A stretch of DNA of 64,000 nt from Streptosporangium pseudovulgare (GCF_014648055.1 NZ_BMQJ01000023.1:1-64000), one strand, 5' to 3'; shown: positions 33,932-42,737, numbered from the stretch's first letter. The notes: a model not told the origin generated them from the letters alone. Numbers and translations: made by a program.

Positions 33932-34765
33932 TCAGCCGCCGCCCTTGCTGAAGTGCTGGAGGTCCTTGGGGCCGCTCCAGTAACCGCCCCACTCCCAGCC
34001 GAGCTTCTGGAACGCCTTGACCACCTTGTCACCCGGGTTGATCACCCCGGGCTCGTCCAGTGGGCGCTTGGCGAACTTACGGGCGTTCTTGTGCGCCACC
34101 GAGCCGTTCGCGTACACGTAGGGGTTCTCGCGCGGGTTGAGGTCGATGGCCCTGCCGTAGGCGTGCTGGGACCAGTTGCTAGACCCGGTCGCCGCGCGGC
34201 AGTTGAAGGCCGAGGTGTTGCCGGCGTCGATCGAGTCGTAGTCGTCGCCCTTGTAGACGTCGACGGGCACCATCTTGTAGATCGGCCACCGCCAGCCGTA
34301 CAGGCGCTTGAAGACCGTGACGACGTCGTCCGTGACGCTCTTGTTCACCACGAGCCTGCCGGTGTGCGGCTTGCCGTCGAAGCCCCAGTGGGTCATCGTG
34401 ACCATCCGCAGGTCGCCGACCGGGACCGGGCAGCCGGGCCGCCAGGAGTAGGGGAGCTGGTCGCGGGCCACCTTCGAGACCTTCGCCGAGAACTCCGGCG
34501 GACCGGTCGGGCTCGGGCTCGCCGCGGGGCTCTCGCTCGCCTGGGCGCTCTCGCCCGGGGTCGCGCTCGAAGCCGGGGTCGGGGTCGCGGCGACCCGCTC
34601 GGGCGTGGTGGACGGCGACCCTGACGTCGGGGAACCCGACGGCGGCGGCGCGTCGGACACGCCGCACGAGGCCGCCAGGAGGCAGCCGGCGGCCACGGTG
34701 ACGGCCGCCCGGACTCGGATGGCGCCCGTCGCCCGGGCGCGGACGGCGGGCCGGGTGGTTGGCAT
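33932..34765 (-). CDS. Lipoprotein M15-type peptidase
   Basis: The 277-residue protein has a lipoprotein signal with lipobox LLAASC, then a Thr/Ser/Pro/Ala linker (residues 35-90), then a Peptidase_M15_4 domain. The zinc motif WSQHAYGRAIDLNP gives H and D, and DLQHFS near the C-terminus gives the second His. It would cut peptidoglycan cross-bridges or stem peptides at the cell surface, as a D-Ala-D-Ala or L-Ala-D-Glu carboxy-/endopeptidase; specificity cannot be told. Confidence 0.87.
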   Translation of the reverse strand: MPTTRPAVRARATGAIRVRAAVTVAAGCLLAASCGVSDAPPPSGSPTSGSPSTTPERVAATPTPASSATPGESAQASESPAASPSPTGPPEFSAKVSKVARDQLPYSWRPGCPVPVGDLRMVTMTHWGFDGKPHTGRLVVNKSVTDDVVTVFKRLYGWRWPIYKMVPVDVYKGDDYDSIDAGNTSAFNCRAATGSSNWSQHAYGRAIDLNPRENPYVYANGSVAHKNARKFAKRPLDEPGVINPGDKVVKAFQKLGWEWGGYWSGPKDLQHFSKGGG

Positions 34766-35060
34766 CTGATCGCCCCCGTATCGAGGTTGAGACGGCGAGG
34801 TTCCCGATGTAGCCAGCCTGCTACAAGAGATGAGCGGCCGCCGTGGCGGGGTCCGGTCACGGGACTTCGGGCGAGTTCGCCGTGCTTGCGGCGGAGTCCG
34901 GTTCCGGGTGTCCGGGCGGGCCGCCGTACTTCTTGGCCGAGCCTTTCCGTGGAAAACCTCGTTCCTGTGTTCGAAGGGACGCTACAGTCGGAGGCACTGG
35001 ATCGAACACGGGTTCGGACGGCCGCTCGGGTGGCCTCCGCCCAGGTGGGAGGGGTGCGTC

Positions 35061-36377
35061 ATGGCCATGCTCGCGACGCCGCCGGTGATCCGCACCCCGA
35101 TCCGGCGGCCCGTCGTCCGCCGCCGCGCGACACGCCGTAACGCTTTCTACGGAAATCTACGTCGGCCGCTATATCCCGTCATAAAGTCCGAGAGCGTGGA
35201 CCCCGTGCGCAATCCCTACGCCCCCGGTGCGGGGCAGCGCCCCCCAGAGCTCGCCGGGCGCGACCGTGAGCTGCAGCAGTTCGAGATCGTCCTGGAGCGG
35301 GTGGCCCGCGGCCGCCCGGAGCGCAGCATGGTCATCACCGGCCTGCGCGGCGTCGGCAAGACCGTCCTCCTCAACACCTTCAAGTCGATGGCCATGCAGC
35401 GGCTGTGGGGCACCGGGAAGATCGAGGCCCGGCCCGACCAGTCGATCAGGCGCCCGGTGGCCGCCGCCCTGCACCTGGCGATCCGGGAGCTGGCGCCCCG
35501 GCACCGCGCTCCCGAGCGCATCGAGGAGTTCCTCGGTGTGCTCAAGGCGTTCGCGATGCGCGACCCGACCGCGGCCAAGGGCACCTCGCACTGGTCGCCC
35601 GGGATCGACGTGCCCGCCGCCCGCGGCCGGGCCGACTCCGGTGACCTGGAGATCGACCTCACCGAGCTGTTCGTCGACGCCGCCGGGGTCGCCACCGACC
35701 TGGGCGTCGGCATCGCCCTGCTCATCGACGAGATGCAGGACGTCCAGTCGCCGGACGTCTCGGCGCTCTGCGTGGCCTGCCACGAGCTCTCCCAGAGCGG
35801 CGGTCCGCTGATCGTGGTCGGCGCCGGCCTGCCGCACCTGCCCAGCGTGCTGTCGGCCAGCAAGAGTTACTCCGAGCGGCTCTTCCGCTACGCCCGGATC
35901 GACCGGCTCGACCGTCAGGCGGCCGACCAGGCGCTCATCGCCCCCGCCGAGGAGGAGGGGGTGGAGTTCACCCAGGAGGCGCTCGACGCCCTCTACGAGG
36001 CGGCCGACGGCTACCCCTACTTCGTCCAGGCGTACGGCAAGGTCGCCTGGGACGTGGCGCTGCGCAGCCCGATCACCGCCGACGACATCAAGGTCTCCGC
36101 GCCGGAGGCCGAGGCGGAGCTCGCGGTCGGCTTCTTCGGCAGCCGGTACGAACGCGCCACTCCCGCCGAGCGCGACTACATGCACGCGATGGCCGCCATC
36201 GGCGACGAGCCGGTCGCCACGGCCGAGGTCGCCGAGGGCCTGGGCCGCAAGCCGTCCAGCCTCTCGCCCGCCCGCGACAGCCTCATCAAGAAGGGCCTGA
36301 TCTACAGCGCCGAGCGCGGCCTGATCGCCTTCACCGTGCCACATTTCGGAAAGTTCCTGCGTTCCCAGCCCGTCTGA
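35061..36377 (+). CDS. AAA+ (ORC/DEAH-like) ATPase
   Basis: The 438-residue protein has Walker A GLRGVGKTVLLN near residue 95 and Walker B IALLIDEMQD near residue 225, then an arginine-finger region YSERLFRYARIDRL and a C-terminal winged helix (VAEGLGRKPSSLSPARDSLI). This resembles Orc1/Cdc6-like or archaeal-type AAA ATPases that load on DNA. The role is unknown. ATG 35061 follows GGAGGGG. A GTG at 35198 matches where homologues usually begin, so the basic N-terminal 45 residues may be spurious. It is monocistronic. Confidence 0.82.
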   Translation: MAMLATPPVIRTPIRRPVVRRRATRRNAFYGNLRRPLYPVIKSESVDPVRNPYAPGAGQRPPELAGRDRELQQFEIVLERVARGRPERSMVITGLRGVGKTVLLNTFKSMAMQRLWGTGKIEARPDQSIRRPVAAALHLAIRELAPRHRAPERIEEFLGVLKAFAMRDPTAAKGTSHWSPGIDVPAARGRADSGDLEIDLTELFVDAAGVATDLGVGIALLIDEMQDVQSPDVSALCVACHELSQSGGPLIVVGAGLPHLPSVLSASKSYSERLFRYARIDRLDRQAADQALIAPAEEEGVEFTQEALDALYEAADGYPYFVQAYGKVAWDVALRSPITADDIKVSAPEAEAELAVGFFGSRYERATPAERDYMHAMAAIGDEPVATAEVAEGLGRKPSSLSPARDSLIKKGLIYSAERGLIAFTVPHFGKFLRSQPV

Positions 36378-36414
36378 ACATGTGTTCGATATACTGAAGG
36401 CGGGTCCTAGACCC

Positions 36415-36493
36415 CTATACGGCTCTCTAGTGGGGAAGCTAGAGAGCCGTATAGACCTCCATCGACCGCGCCCTAGAGAAATCTAGGGTTCTC
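36415..36493. repeat. Cluster of CTAGAG palindromes
   Basis: CTATACGGCTCTCTAG pairs perfectly with CTAGAGAGCCGTATAG (16 bp, 8-nt loop; 36415-36454). Further right, CCCTAGA/TCTAGGG and CTAGAGAA/TTCTCTAG form overlapping smaller palindromes. The large one can terminate the ATPase gene and the convergent MauE-like gene; the extra copies are unexplained. Confidence 0.75.
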
Positions 36494-37350
36494 TAGCCGC
36501 GAGCCGATACGGGGATAGATTCCGTCAGAGTGCCGGCGTCGACCGGCTGCCCGGCGGCGTCCACCAGCGCCACCCGCACCGCCGGGTGCCGCCCGCTCAG
36601 ATAGACCGCGAAGACCACGTCCACCGGCTCGTCCGTACGGCTGCGCCCCGGATAGACGAAGAACCGCCAGCACAGCTCCCGCCAGCTGTCGACCGGTTCG
36701 CCGGAGGCCAGCAGCCGCTCGTGGGCCCGCCAGACCGGGCTGGCCCGCAGCCGGTGGAGCGCCTGCTCCGGGGGCATCGGCCGCTGCTCGCAGGGGGCCC
36801 GGTGCCGGATCCGGGCCGCCGCCTCCTCGATCTCGGGAGACAGCGCGGCCAGCACCACCAGCCCCCCGGCCGCGGCCAGTGCGTCCGGCCACGTCATGGC
36901 GGTCAGCAGTGACCAGCCGGAGACCGGCGGGGCCCAGACGGTCCCGGCGGCCATGGCCGTCAGCACCGTCGTCCGGCCCAGCGAGCGCAGCCCCACCGGC
37001 GCGGCACTGACCTCGCCGAAACAGCCGCATCCCACGTCGGGGCGCTGCCGCCGCAGTTCCCACAGGACGTAGGTGGACATCGCGAAGAACCCGGCCGTCG
37101 CCCAGCGGAACGCCGGATGCCCGCTCGCCAGCAGGCCGGCCAGCAGGGCCGCCTCCCCGGCCGCGCAGACGAGCATGGCGGACGCCCGCCAGCGGTCGGG
37201 CACCAGCACCGCCGGCCCGAGCCTGCCCAGCGCGCCCGGCTCGGCGTCACCCCTGGCCGTCCACACCTTGGCGAGCGCGCCCGCCGCCAGCAGAACGCAC
37301 AGCACCGGCAGCTGCGCCACGGCGATCATCGTCAGCGTCCACGTCATCAC
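36493..37350 (-). CDS. MauE/DoxX-like membrane redox protein
   Basis: In this 285-residue protein, residues 1-165 contain four to five membrane helices in the MauE (methylamine utilisation) / DoxX pattern, with a GCGCFGE motif after the third helix, the site of the paired Cys of MauE-like proteins. The remaining part is soluble with YPGRSRTDEPVDVVFAVYLS. A role in disulfide formation or maturation of a secreted partner is plausible. It lies five bases downstream of a Cys-rich protein gene on the same strand. Confidence 0.75.
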   Translation of the reverse strand: MMTWTLTMIAVAQLPVLCVLLAAGALAKVWTARGDAEPGALGRLGPAVLVPDRWRASAMLVCAAGEAALLAGLLASGHPAFRWATAGFFAMSTYVLWELRRQRPDVGCGCFGEVSAAPVGLRSLGRTTVLTAMAAGTVWAPPVSGWSLLTAMTWPDALAAAGGLVVLAALSPEIEEAAARIRHRAPCEQRPMPPEQALHRLRASPVWRAHERLLASGEPVDSWRELCWRFFVYPGRSRTDEPVDVVFAVYLSGRHPAVRVALVDAAGQPVDAGTLTESIPVSARG

Positions 37351-37354
37351 GGCG

Positions 37355-38317
37355 TCACCCCGGTCCGATCCGCGCGTTGAAGCACCCCTTGGTCAGGTCG
37401 CCGCCGAGCTCCACGAAGGAGGTGGCCGACAGCTCCACGATCCGGCCGCGCGGCGAGGTGCCGCACTCCAGGCACCGGTCGCAGAACCTCCCGGCCATGC
37501 AGCCGCACGCCGCCAGCGGCAGGGTCGAGGTACGGCCGGCGCACACGTTGCGCACGGTGAGCGTCGAGCCCAGCGCCAGGTAGGGCAGCCCGGTGCACGA
37601 CACCCCGGCGTCCTGGCAGTCGGCGTCGGAACGCTCCAGCATGGGATAGGCCGCGCCCCGCTCGGCGTAGTCGAAGGCGTCCGACCAGGTGGCGGTGCCG
37701 GAGATCCGCGACTGCGTGCCGCCGTAGCCGGGCGGCGGCTTGGGCACCGCCGTCCACCGGTAGGGCGGCTGCGAGGTCGCCGGCAGCCGGGCCTTGGCCA
37801 CGCCGTCCTCCCGCACGCCGATGGCGTCGAAGAGATAGCCCGGCTCGAACTTCGGGTGCCGGACACGGAGCCGGCCGGAGGCGCCGTAGGGCACGACGAT
37901 CGTGCGGTGTCCGCGGTGCGGCCCGCAGTACAGCTCCACGGTCTGGTCCCGGCCCTCGGCTCCGATGGACCGGATCACCCCGGTGATCCGGGTGATGTCC
38001 GCCCAGATCCGGTCCACGACCCGGCCGGACCGCAACGCCCTGATGATGACGTTGGCGCCCCGTGGCAGGTCCGCCGGGGCGACGTTCTCGCCGCGCCAGG
38101 CGGTCGCCCACGGCGCGATGACGAGCCGCTCGTGGCGTCCTTCGGGGGTCTCGATGAGGATCAGGTGCGGGCTGACGTCCAGGAGCTCGCCGGTGACCGC
38201 CTGGAAGGCACCGCCCTCGTCATGGGCGGGACCCGGCTCGTCGAGGCTCCGGCCAAGCGCCGCCGCCGCCAGGATCCGGCGGCGGTCAACGCTGCGGTAC
38301 GGCATCGGCACTCCCAT
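37355..38317 (-). CDS. Cys-rich protein of unknown function
   Basis: The 320-residue protein opens with SVDRRRILAAAALGRS, reminiscent of a twin-arginine start but with too short a hydrophobic part. A central domain of beta character carries ELYCGPHRGHRTIVVPYGAS. The C-terminal 95 residues hold nine Cys, including DCQDAGVSC, NVCAG and ACGCMAGRFCDRCLECG. The Cys cluster and the adjacent MauE-like redox gene suggest that the latter oxidises it. I do not recognise the family. Confidence 0.65.
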   Translation of the reverse strand: MGVPMPYRSVDRRRILAAAALGRSLDEPGPAHDEGGAFQAVTGELLDVSPHLILIETPEGRHERLVIAPWATAWRGENVAPADLPRGANVIIRALRSGRVVDRIWADITRITGVIRSIGAEGRDQTVELYCGPHRGHRTIVVPYGASGRLRVRHPKFEPGYLFDAIGVREDGVAKARLPATSQPPYRWTAVPKPPPGYGGTQSRISGTATWSDAFDYAERGAAYPMLERSDADCQDAGVSCTGLPYLALGSTLTVRNVCAGRTSTLPLAACGCMAGRFCDRCLECGTSPRGRIVELSATSFVELGGDLTKGCFNARIGPG

Positions 38318-38602
38318 GCTCCGGTGATGTCTCCGGAGCTAGCCTCACACGACCGCCGGTGACCGGACGCCGACTTCGGCCACCGGAGCCGACAGGACTC
38401 CGACGAGGTATCAAAATTCCCATCCTCGATGCAATGCGTTACCCCCCGTAACGGGGCGAAACCGAGCACGGCGCACGGGTGCGCCACAGTTCCCGCCGGG
38501 CTCGATTTTTGCCGTTGACCGTATGAAATATGGGTTCCGGTTCAGCCGGATCGGGGGCCGGGGCTGCGATTCTGGCGACTACAGCACCCTGACCGCAGGC
38601 TG

Positions 38603-39121
38603 GTGATCGCGGTGACCGGCGGGAACCACGAGGAGTTCCGCGAGTACGTCGTTGCTCGCGGTCCCGCGCTGCTGCGCGCCGCCCGTCACCTGACCGGCCA
38701 CCACAGCGACGCCGAGGACCTGCTCCAGGCGGCCCTCGCCCAGACCTACCTGGCCTGGGACCGCATCCAGGACCGCGCCGCCCTGGACGGCTACGTGCGG
38801 CGGGCGATGGTCAACATCAACATCTCCTGGTGGCGTCGGCGCAAGCTGGAGGAGTACCCGTCGGAGGACGTCCCCGAGCCGGCCCTCGCGGGCGTCCGCG
38901 CGCCGCTGCCCGAACGGGTGGAGCAGGCCCTCGACCGGCTGCCGACCCGGATGCGTGCGGCGATCATGCTGCGCTACTACGAGGACATGACCGAACCGGA
39001 GATCGCCGAGACCCTGGGGATCAGCATCGGCACGGTGAAGAGCACGGTCTCGCGCGCGATGGCCAAGCTCCGCGGCGACCTCACGATCCCCGAGCAGCGC
39101 CGGTTCGGGCCGCGGTCCTGA
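38603..39121 (+). CDS. SigE-family ECF sigma factor
   Basis: The 172-residue protein has region 2 (LRAARHLTGHHSDAEDLLQA, then TYLAWDRIQD) and region 4 (MRAAIMLRYYEDMTEPEIAE, then TLGISIGTVKSTVSRAMAKL), as in actinobacterial SigE-family sigma-70 factors. No anti-sigma gene follows; the next gene is convergent. GTG 38603 or GTG 38612 could start it. Confidence 0.9.
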   Translation: MIAVTGGNHEEFREYVVARGPALLRAARHLTGHHSDAEDLLQAALAQTYLAWDRIQDRAALDGYVRRAMVNINISWWRRRKLEEYPSEDVPEPALAGVRAPLPERVEQALDRLPTRMRAAIMLRYYEDMTEPEIAETLGISIGTVKSTVSRAMAKLRGDLTIPEQRRFGPRS

Positions 39122-39221
39122 CGTCGCGGACGGCGCCGGCGGCTTCGCCGTACGGCCGGAGCGTGTACGGCCTGTACGGCTCCGCCGGGGACCGTGCGGG
39201 GAGGTCCGTGCGGTGGGGCGG

Positions 39222-39698
39222 TTATCTGGTGTGGTCCTCCACGCCCGCCGTGGCGCAGGGCCGTACGGCGTCGCGGATGACCCTGAGCGCGTCCAGGAAG
39301 GCGTCGAGTCGGGCAGGGGGCAGGAGGCCGGTGAACCAGGTCTCGATGTCGTCCAGGTGTCGCGGGACGACGGTGGCGAGCCGTTCCGCGCCCGCGTCGG
39401 TGATCGCGGCGTAGGAGGCCCGGCGGTCCTCCGGGCACGCCTGCCGGGCGACCAGGCCGTCACGTTCCAACCGGTCGACGACCCTGGTCATGCCGCTGGT
39501 GGAGAGGCTCGTCTGGGCCGCGAGGTCGCTCATGCGCAGGCGTCCGCCGGGTGAGCGGGCCAGCCGGAGGAGTGTCTCGAAGTCGATGTCCGACAGCCCC
39601 GCCGCCGCGAAGGTCGACCGGGTCTTCGCCGCCAGTCCGCCGTAGACCTCGGCGAGGAGGCCCATGGCGGTGAGGCGGGAGTCGTCAAAGGGGATCAC
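39222..39698 (-). CDS. MarR family regulator
   Basis: The 158-residue protein has a winged helix with MSDLAAQTSLSTSGMTRVVD, RLERDGLVAR and the wing CPEDRRASYAAITDAG. It is divergent from the YceI gene with about 100 bases between, so YceI is a likely target. GTG 39698 has GAGGGA right before it; ATG 39665 is the alternative. Confidence 0.9.
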   Translation of the reverse strand: MIPFDDSRLTAMGLLAEVYGGLAAKTRSTFAAAGLSDIDFETLLRLARSPGGRLRMSDLAAQTSLSTSGMTRVVDRLERDGLVARQACPEDRRASYAAITDAGAERLATVVPRHLDDIETWFTGLLPPARLDAFLDALRVIRDAVRPCATAGVEDHTR

Positions 39699-39799
39699 TC
39701 CCTCACTGTATCCGACGGTAGTTGACGCAGTGAATATTCCTCCTATACAAATATGCTGAAGCAAACATCCGCGCAGCAAGAGTCATTCGGGAGTAGATC

Positions 39800-40360
39800 A
39801 TGAGCACTCGGACCTGGGAAGGGCTGCAGCTCCCCGCGGCCGGCACCTTCGTCCTCGACGCCGCGCACACCCGTGTCGGCTTCGTCGTGAAGCACATGAT
39901 GGTCAGCAAGACCCGGGGCAACTTCACCGACTTCGCCGGCAAGGTCATTGTCGCCGAGAACCCCCTGGAGTCGTCGGCCGAGCTCACGATCCAGGCCGCG
40001 AGCATCAACACCGGCAACGCCGACCGCGACGGCCACCTGCGCAGCGGTGACTTCCTGGAGGCCGAGAAGTACCCCGAGGTCACCTTCCGCAGCACCCGGG
40101 TGGCCGGCCACTCCGGCGACGAGTTCACCCTCGTCGGCGACCTCACGATCCGCGACGTCACCAAGGAGGTCGAGCTCACCGTCGAGTACGGCGGCGCCGG
40201 CACCAACCCGTGGGGCCAGGCCGTGTGGGGCTTCTCCATCTCGACCGAGATCGACCGCGAGGAGTTCGGCCTCACCTGGAACCAGGCCCTGGAGACCGGC
40301 GGCGTCCTGATCGGCCGGAAGGTCAAGATCGAGATCGAGGGCGAGGCCAACCCGGCCTGA
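39800..40360 (+). CDS. YceI-family lipocalin-like protein
   Basis: The 186-residue protein has the YceI domain across its full length: FVLDAAHTRVGFVVKHMMVS, then GNFTDFAGKV, RDGHLRSGDFLEAEKYPEVTF and GDLTIRDVTKEVELTVEYGG. It has no signal peptide, so it is the cytosolic form. YceI proteins bind polyisoprenoid or other long amphipathic molecules. The MarR gene next to it may control it. Confidence 0.92.
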   Translation: MSTRTWEGLQLPAAGTFVLDAAHTRVGFVVKHMMVSKTRGNFTDFAGKVIVAENPLESSAELTIQAASINTGNADRDGHLRSGDFLEAEKYPEVTFRSTRVAGHSGDEFTLVGDLTIRDVTKEVELTVEYGGAGTNPWGQAVWGFSISTEIDREEFGLTWNQALETGGVLIGRKVKIEIEGEANPA

Positions 40361-40533
40361 CCCGCCCGGGCGGGACGCCCGATCCCGCCCGCCGGGCTTC
40401 TCCCGGGGAGGGGAGCCGCGTCCGTCGGGCCCCTCCGAGGAGGGGCGCGCCGCGCCCACCCTCCGGGACGCCTCGTTCCGCCGAGCGAATCCCCAAGCCC
40501 GTGACCGCGCTGAGCTGGGAATTCATTCTTCTG

Positions 40534-40569
40534 TCCACAGCTGTGGATCAAGTTTTCCACAGCTGTGGA
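40534..40569. promoter_or_regulatory. Twin TCCACAGCTGTGGA palindromes (DnaA-box-like)
   Basis: Two perfect 14-bp palindromes start at 40534 and 40556, 22 bp apart, so they lie on one DNA face. Each half (TCCACA, with TG or TT before it) resembles an actinobacterial DnaA box. They may be a dimer-binding operator or a DnaA-binding site. Confidence 0.6.
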
Positions 40570-40619
40570 CGACCTCGTCGACATGCCTTCCGCCGGAACT
40601 CCGGCGGCTCCCCTTTCAC

Positions 40620-40652
40620 GGATATTTCGCGGATCCTTCGCGGATCTTTCGC
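40620..40652 (+). repeat. 11-nt tandem repeat
   Basis: Three units of GGAT(A/C)(T/C)TTCGC in a row. Confidence 0.75.
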
Positions 40653-40741
40653 GGACCCGAGCCTTTCCGGAGGCTCGCCCGCCAACCGCTTTGCCGCACT
40701 GCCTGATGGCCGGTACGCTGTTCTGAGCCACACGGCAACCA

Positions 40742-40831
40742 GGAGGCTTCGCCTAGTCAGGTCTATGGCGCCGCACTGCTAATGCGGTTTGGGTCTACAG
40801 CCCATCCGGGGTTCAAATCCCCGAGCCTCCG
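40742..40831 (+). tRNA. tRNA-Ser(GCT)
   Basis: This is a complete 90-nt cloverleaf: acceptor GGAGGCT/AGCCTCC, anticodon stem CCGCA/TGCGG around CTGCTAA (anticodon GCT), a long variable arm, and T-arm CGGGG TTCAAAT CCCCG. CCA is not encoded. A strong terminator follows seven bases later. Confidence 0.95.
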
Positions 40832-40837
40832 CAGGTA

Positions 40838-40872
40838 AAGGCCCCTCTCGTGACATCCACGAGAGGGGCCTT
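40838..40872 (+). terminator. tRNA-Ser terminator
   Basis: AAGGCCCCTCTCGTG pairs perfectly with CACGAGAGGGGCCTT around a 5-nt loop. Confidence 0.9.
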
Positions 40873-41039
40873 CGCGCATGTACGGGGCCGGCGGACGTCG
40901 GTGGGCCGTTCGATGGGTCACGTCGGTGCCGTCGCTCCGGATCCACAGGACGGCTCCGCGCAGACGAAGGAGCCCCCATCGCCGCGACCTCATGCGGTCC
41001 CGCCACCCGCCCGCCCGTGGTGACCGTCTCGGCGGTGAC

Positions 41040-41918
41040 TCACTCCGGATCCGGCAGATTCATCGACGCGAGCCTGGCCGGATCGGCCACGGCCATGATG
41101 TCGGTGATCCGGTCGTCGACGACGGTGAACGCGATGACCGACAGGGGGGCGCCGTCCTCGCGCCAGGTCACCATCCCGGGAAGGCCGTTGACGAGCACCG
41201 TCCGCCCGCGCGCGGTCGACCGCTGACGCAGCCGCGCGCCGGCGGCGACCTCGGTGGCGCCGAGGACGACGACCACACCGCCGGGGGTGTCGACGGTCAG
41301 CCTCACCTCGGGGTCGAGCACGCGCAGCAACGCCTCGAAGTCGCCGTTGTGAGCCGCCGCCAGGAATGCCTGGACCACCTCGCGCTGCTTCCGCCCGGCG
41401 GCTGCCGGGCGCCCGGTTCCCCGTACCTTCCTGCGGGCGCGGCTGGCGAGCATCTTGGCGGCGTCGGCGGACTTTCCGAGGATCCGGCCGATCTCGTCGA
41501 ACGGCACCGCGAACAGGTCGTGCAGTACGAACGCCAGCCGCTCGCTCGGCCGGAGCGACTCCAGGACGACCAGGAGCGCGAGCCCGACCGAGTCGGCCAG
41601 CGCCACGTCCTCCTCCGGCGCGGGACCGTCGTCGGCCGTCACGACGAGTCCGGGCAACCGGTCGTCGTAGGACGCCTCAGAGCGGGCCTGGCGCGATCGC
41701 AGGATGTCGAGACTGATCCGGCCGACCACCGTGGTCAGCCAGCCGGTGAGGTTGTGGGTGGTCGCCGTGTCCTGCCGGCGGAGCCGTAGCCAGGCCTCCT
41801 GGACCACGTCCTCGGCGTCGGCGTGCGATCCGAGCATGCGGTGGGCGACCGCGCGCAACCGGTCGCGCTGGGCCTCGAACGCCTCGTCCACCGAGTCCGC
41901 CGGGTCGATGCCGGACAT
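41040..41918 (-). CDS. SigJ-type ECF sigma factor with SnoaL-like C-terminus
   Basis: In this 292-residue protein, region 2 (RAVAHRMLGSHADAEDVVQE, then WLRL) and region 4 (ERLAFVLHDLFAVPFDEIGR) are followed by a SnoaL-like domain (VVQAFLAAAHNGDFEALLRV, then DPEV). This is the ECF41/SigJ layout, where the extra domain controls activity instead of a classical anti-sigma factor. ECF41 genes usually neighbour a carboxymuconolactone decarboxylase or oxidoreductase gene, and one lies divergently here. Confidence 0.92.
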   Translation of the reverse strand: MSGIDPADSVDEAFEAQRDRLRAVAHRMLGSHADAEDVVQEAWLRLRRQDTATTHNLTGWLTTVVGRISLDILRSRQARSEASYDDRLPGLVVTADDGPAPEEDVALADSVGLALLVVLESLRPSERLAFVLHDLFAVPFDEIGRILGKSADAAKMLASRARRKVRGTGRPAAAGRKQREVVQAFLAAAHNGDFEALLRVLDPEVRLTVDTPGGVVVVLGATEVAAGARLRQRSTARGRTVLVNGLPGMVTWREDGAPLSVIAFTVVDDRITDIMAVADPARLASMNLPDPE

Positions 41919-42001
41919 GTTGTTACCTCCCTCGGATCCACTCCGTCATAGGGGATGACGGGCCCGGACGGGCACAGGTAACCGATGAAGGAGCAAGGCC
42001 G

Positions 42002-42451
42002 ATGGAAGCACGCATGAAGAGCCGGGCGAACGCCGACGTGATGACGGCGATCCAGCACCTCCACAAGGCGATCCACGCCGGTGGCGTCGACCCGCTCGTG
42101 CTTGATCTGGTCCACCTGCGGATCAGCCAGATCAACGGCTGCAGCCCGTGCGTCTTCGCCGGGGTCGCGTCGGCCAAGAATCACGGAGAGACCGACGAGC
42201 GACTGCACAACGTGGTCGCCTGGCGCGAGACGCCCTTCTTCACCGAGACGGAGCGGGCGGCGCTCGCACTGGCCGAGGCCGCCACCCGGATCCAGGACGG
42301 CGCGCCGGGCGTGACCGACGAGATCTGGGACGCCGCCGCCGCGCACTTCAACGAGGAGCAGCTGGCCGCGATCAACCTGGAGATCGCGCTGACCAATTTC
42401 TTCAATCGGATCAACCGCACGATCCGGGAGCAGGCCGGCAAGACCTGGTGA
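42002..42451 (+). CDS. AhpD-like carboxymuconolactone decarboxylase family protein
   Basis: The 149-residue protein has the active motif NGCSPCVFAGVASAKNHGET, with CxxC and the downstream His of AhpD-type peroxidatic proteins. The rest is the all-helical CMD fold. It is divergent from the SigJ-type factor with 83 bases between, the standard ECF41 partner arrangement, and is likely its main target. It probably works in peroxide or electrophile defence. Confidence 0.92.
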   Translation: MEARMKSRANADVMTAIQHLHKAIHAGGVDPLVLDLVHLRISQINGCSPCVFAGVASAKNHGETDERLHNVVAWRETPFFTETERAALALAEAATRIQDGAPGVTDEIWDAAAAHFNEEQLAAINLEIALTNFFNRINRTIREQAGKTW

Positions 42452-42464
42452 GCCGGGCGGGACG

Positions 42465-42737
42465 TCACCCATCCGGAGCCCGCGGCTCCCGAACCGGCGG
42501 ACGGACGGAGAGCCTGTTCCGGCGCCGGTACTCGGTGAAGATCGCGGAAAGACAGTTGATCCAGCCGAGCATCAACGCGGTGGCGTTGACGTCCTGCCAG
42601 TCGGAGATGGTGCTCGGCGGCCATAGGCCGTTCTCATGCAACCACAGCACGAGAGCGCCGACCGGGAAGCCCCCGATGGCGCCCGCCAGGAAGCCGCGAA
42701 GACCCGTCCGCCAGAGAGAGGTGTGCTCACCGCGCAT
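42465..42737 (-). CDS. Small membrane protein
   Basis: The 90-residue protein has two hydrophobic helices (GLRGFLAGAIGGFPVGALVL and VNATALMLGWINCLSAIF) joined by WLHENGLWPPSTISDW. The family is unknown. ATG 42737 follows GAAGGG by eight bases. It is convergent with the AhpD-like gene. Confidence 0.65.
   Translation of the reverse strand: MRGEHTSLWRTGLRGFLAGAIGGFPVGALVLWLHENGLWPPSTISDWQDVNATALMLGWINCLSAIFTEYRRRNRLSVRPPVREPRAPDG

Larger units (their letters stand above)
40361..40741. other. Intergenic region with two kinds of repeats
   Basis: No gene is found. The region holds a GC-rich part with GGGGAGGGG...CCCCTCC-type pairing (40405-40455), twin TCCACAGCTGTGGA palindromes, and an 11-nt tandem repeat, before the tRNA-Ser promoter. 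Confidence 0.6.

Noticed and set aside
33783-33983. A 66-codon gene divergent from the MarR regulator
   Set aside because: It lacks a ribosome site, has no recognisable domain and runs into the 3' end of the peptidase gene.
40534-40569. Chromosomal replication origin
   Set aside because: Only four DnaA-box-like half-sites are present, and neither dnaA nor dnaN is adjacent; actinobacterial oriC has many more boxes.
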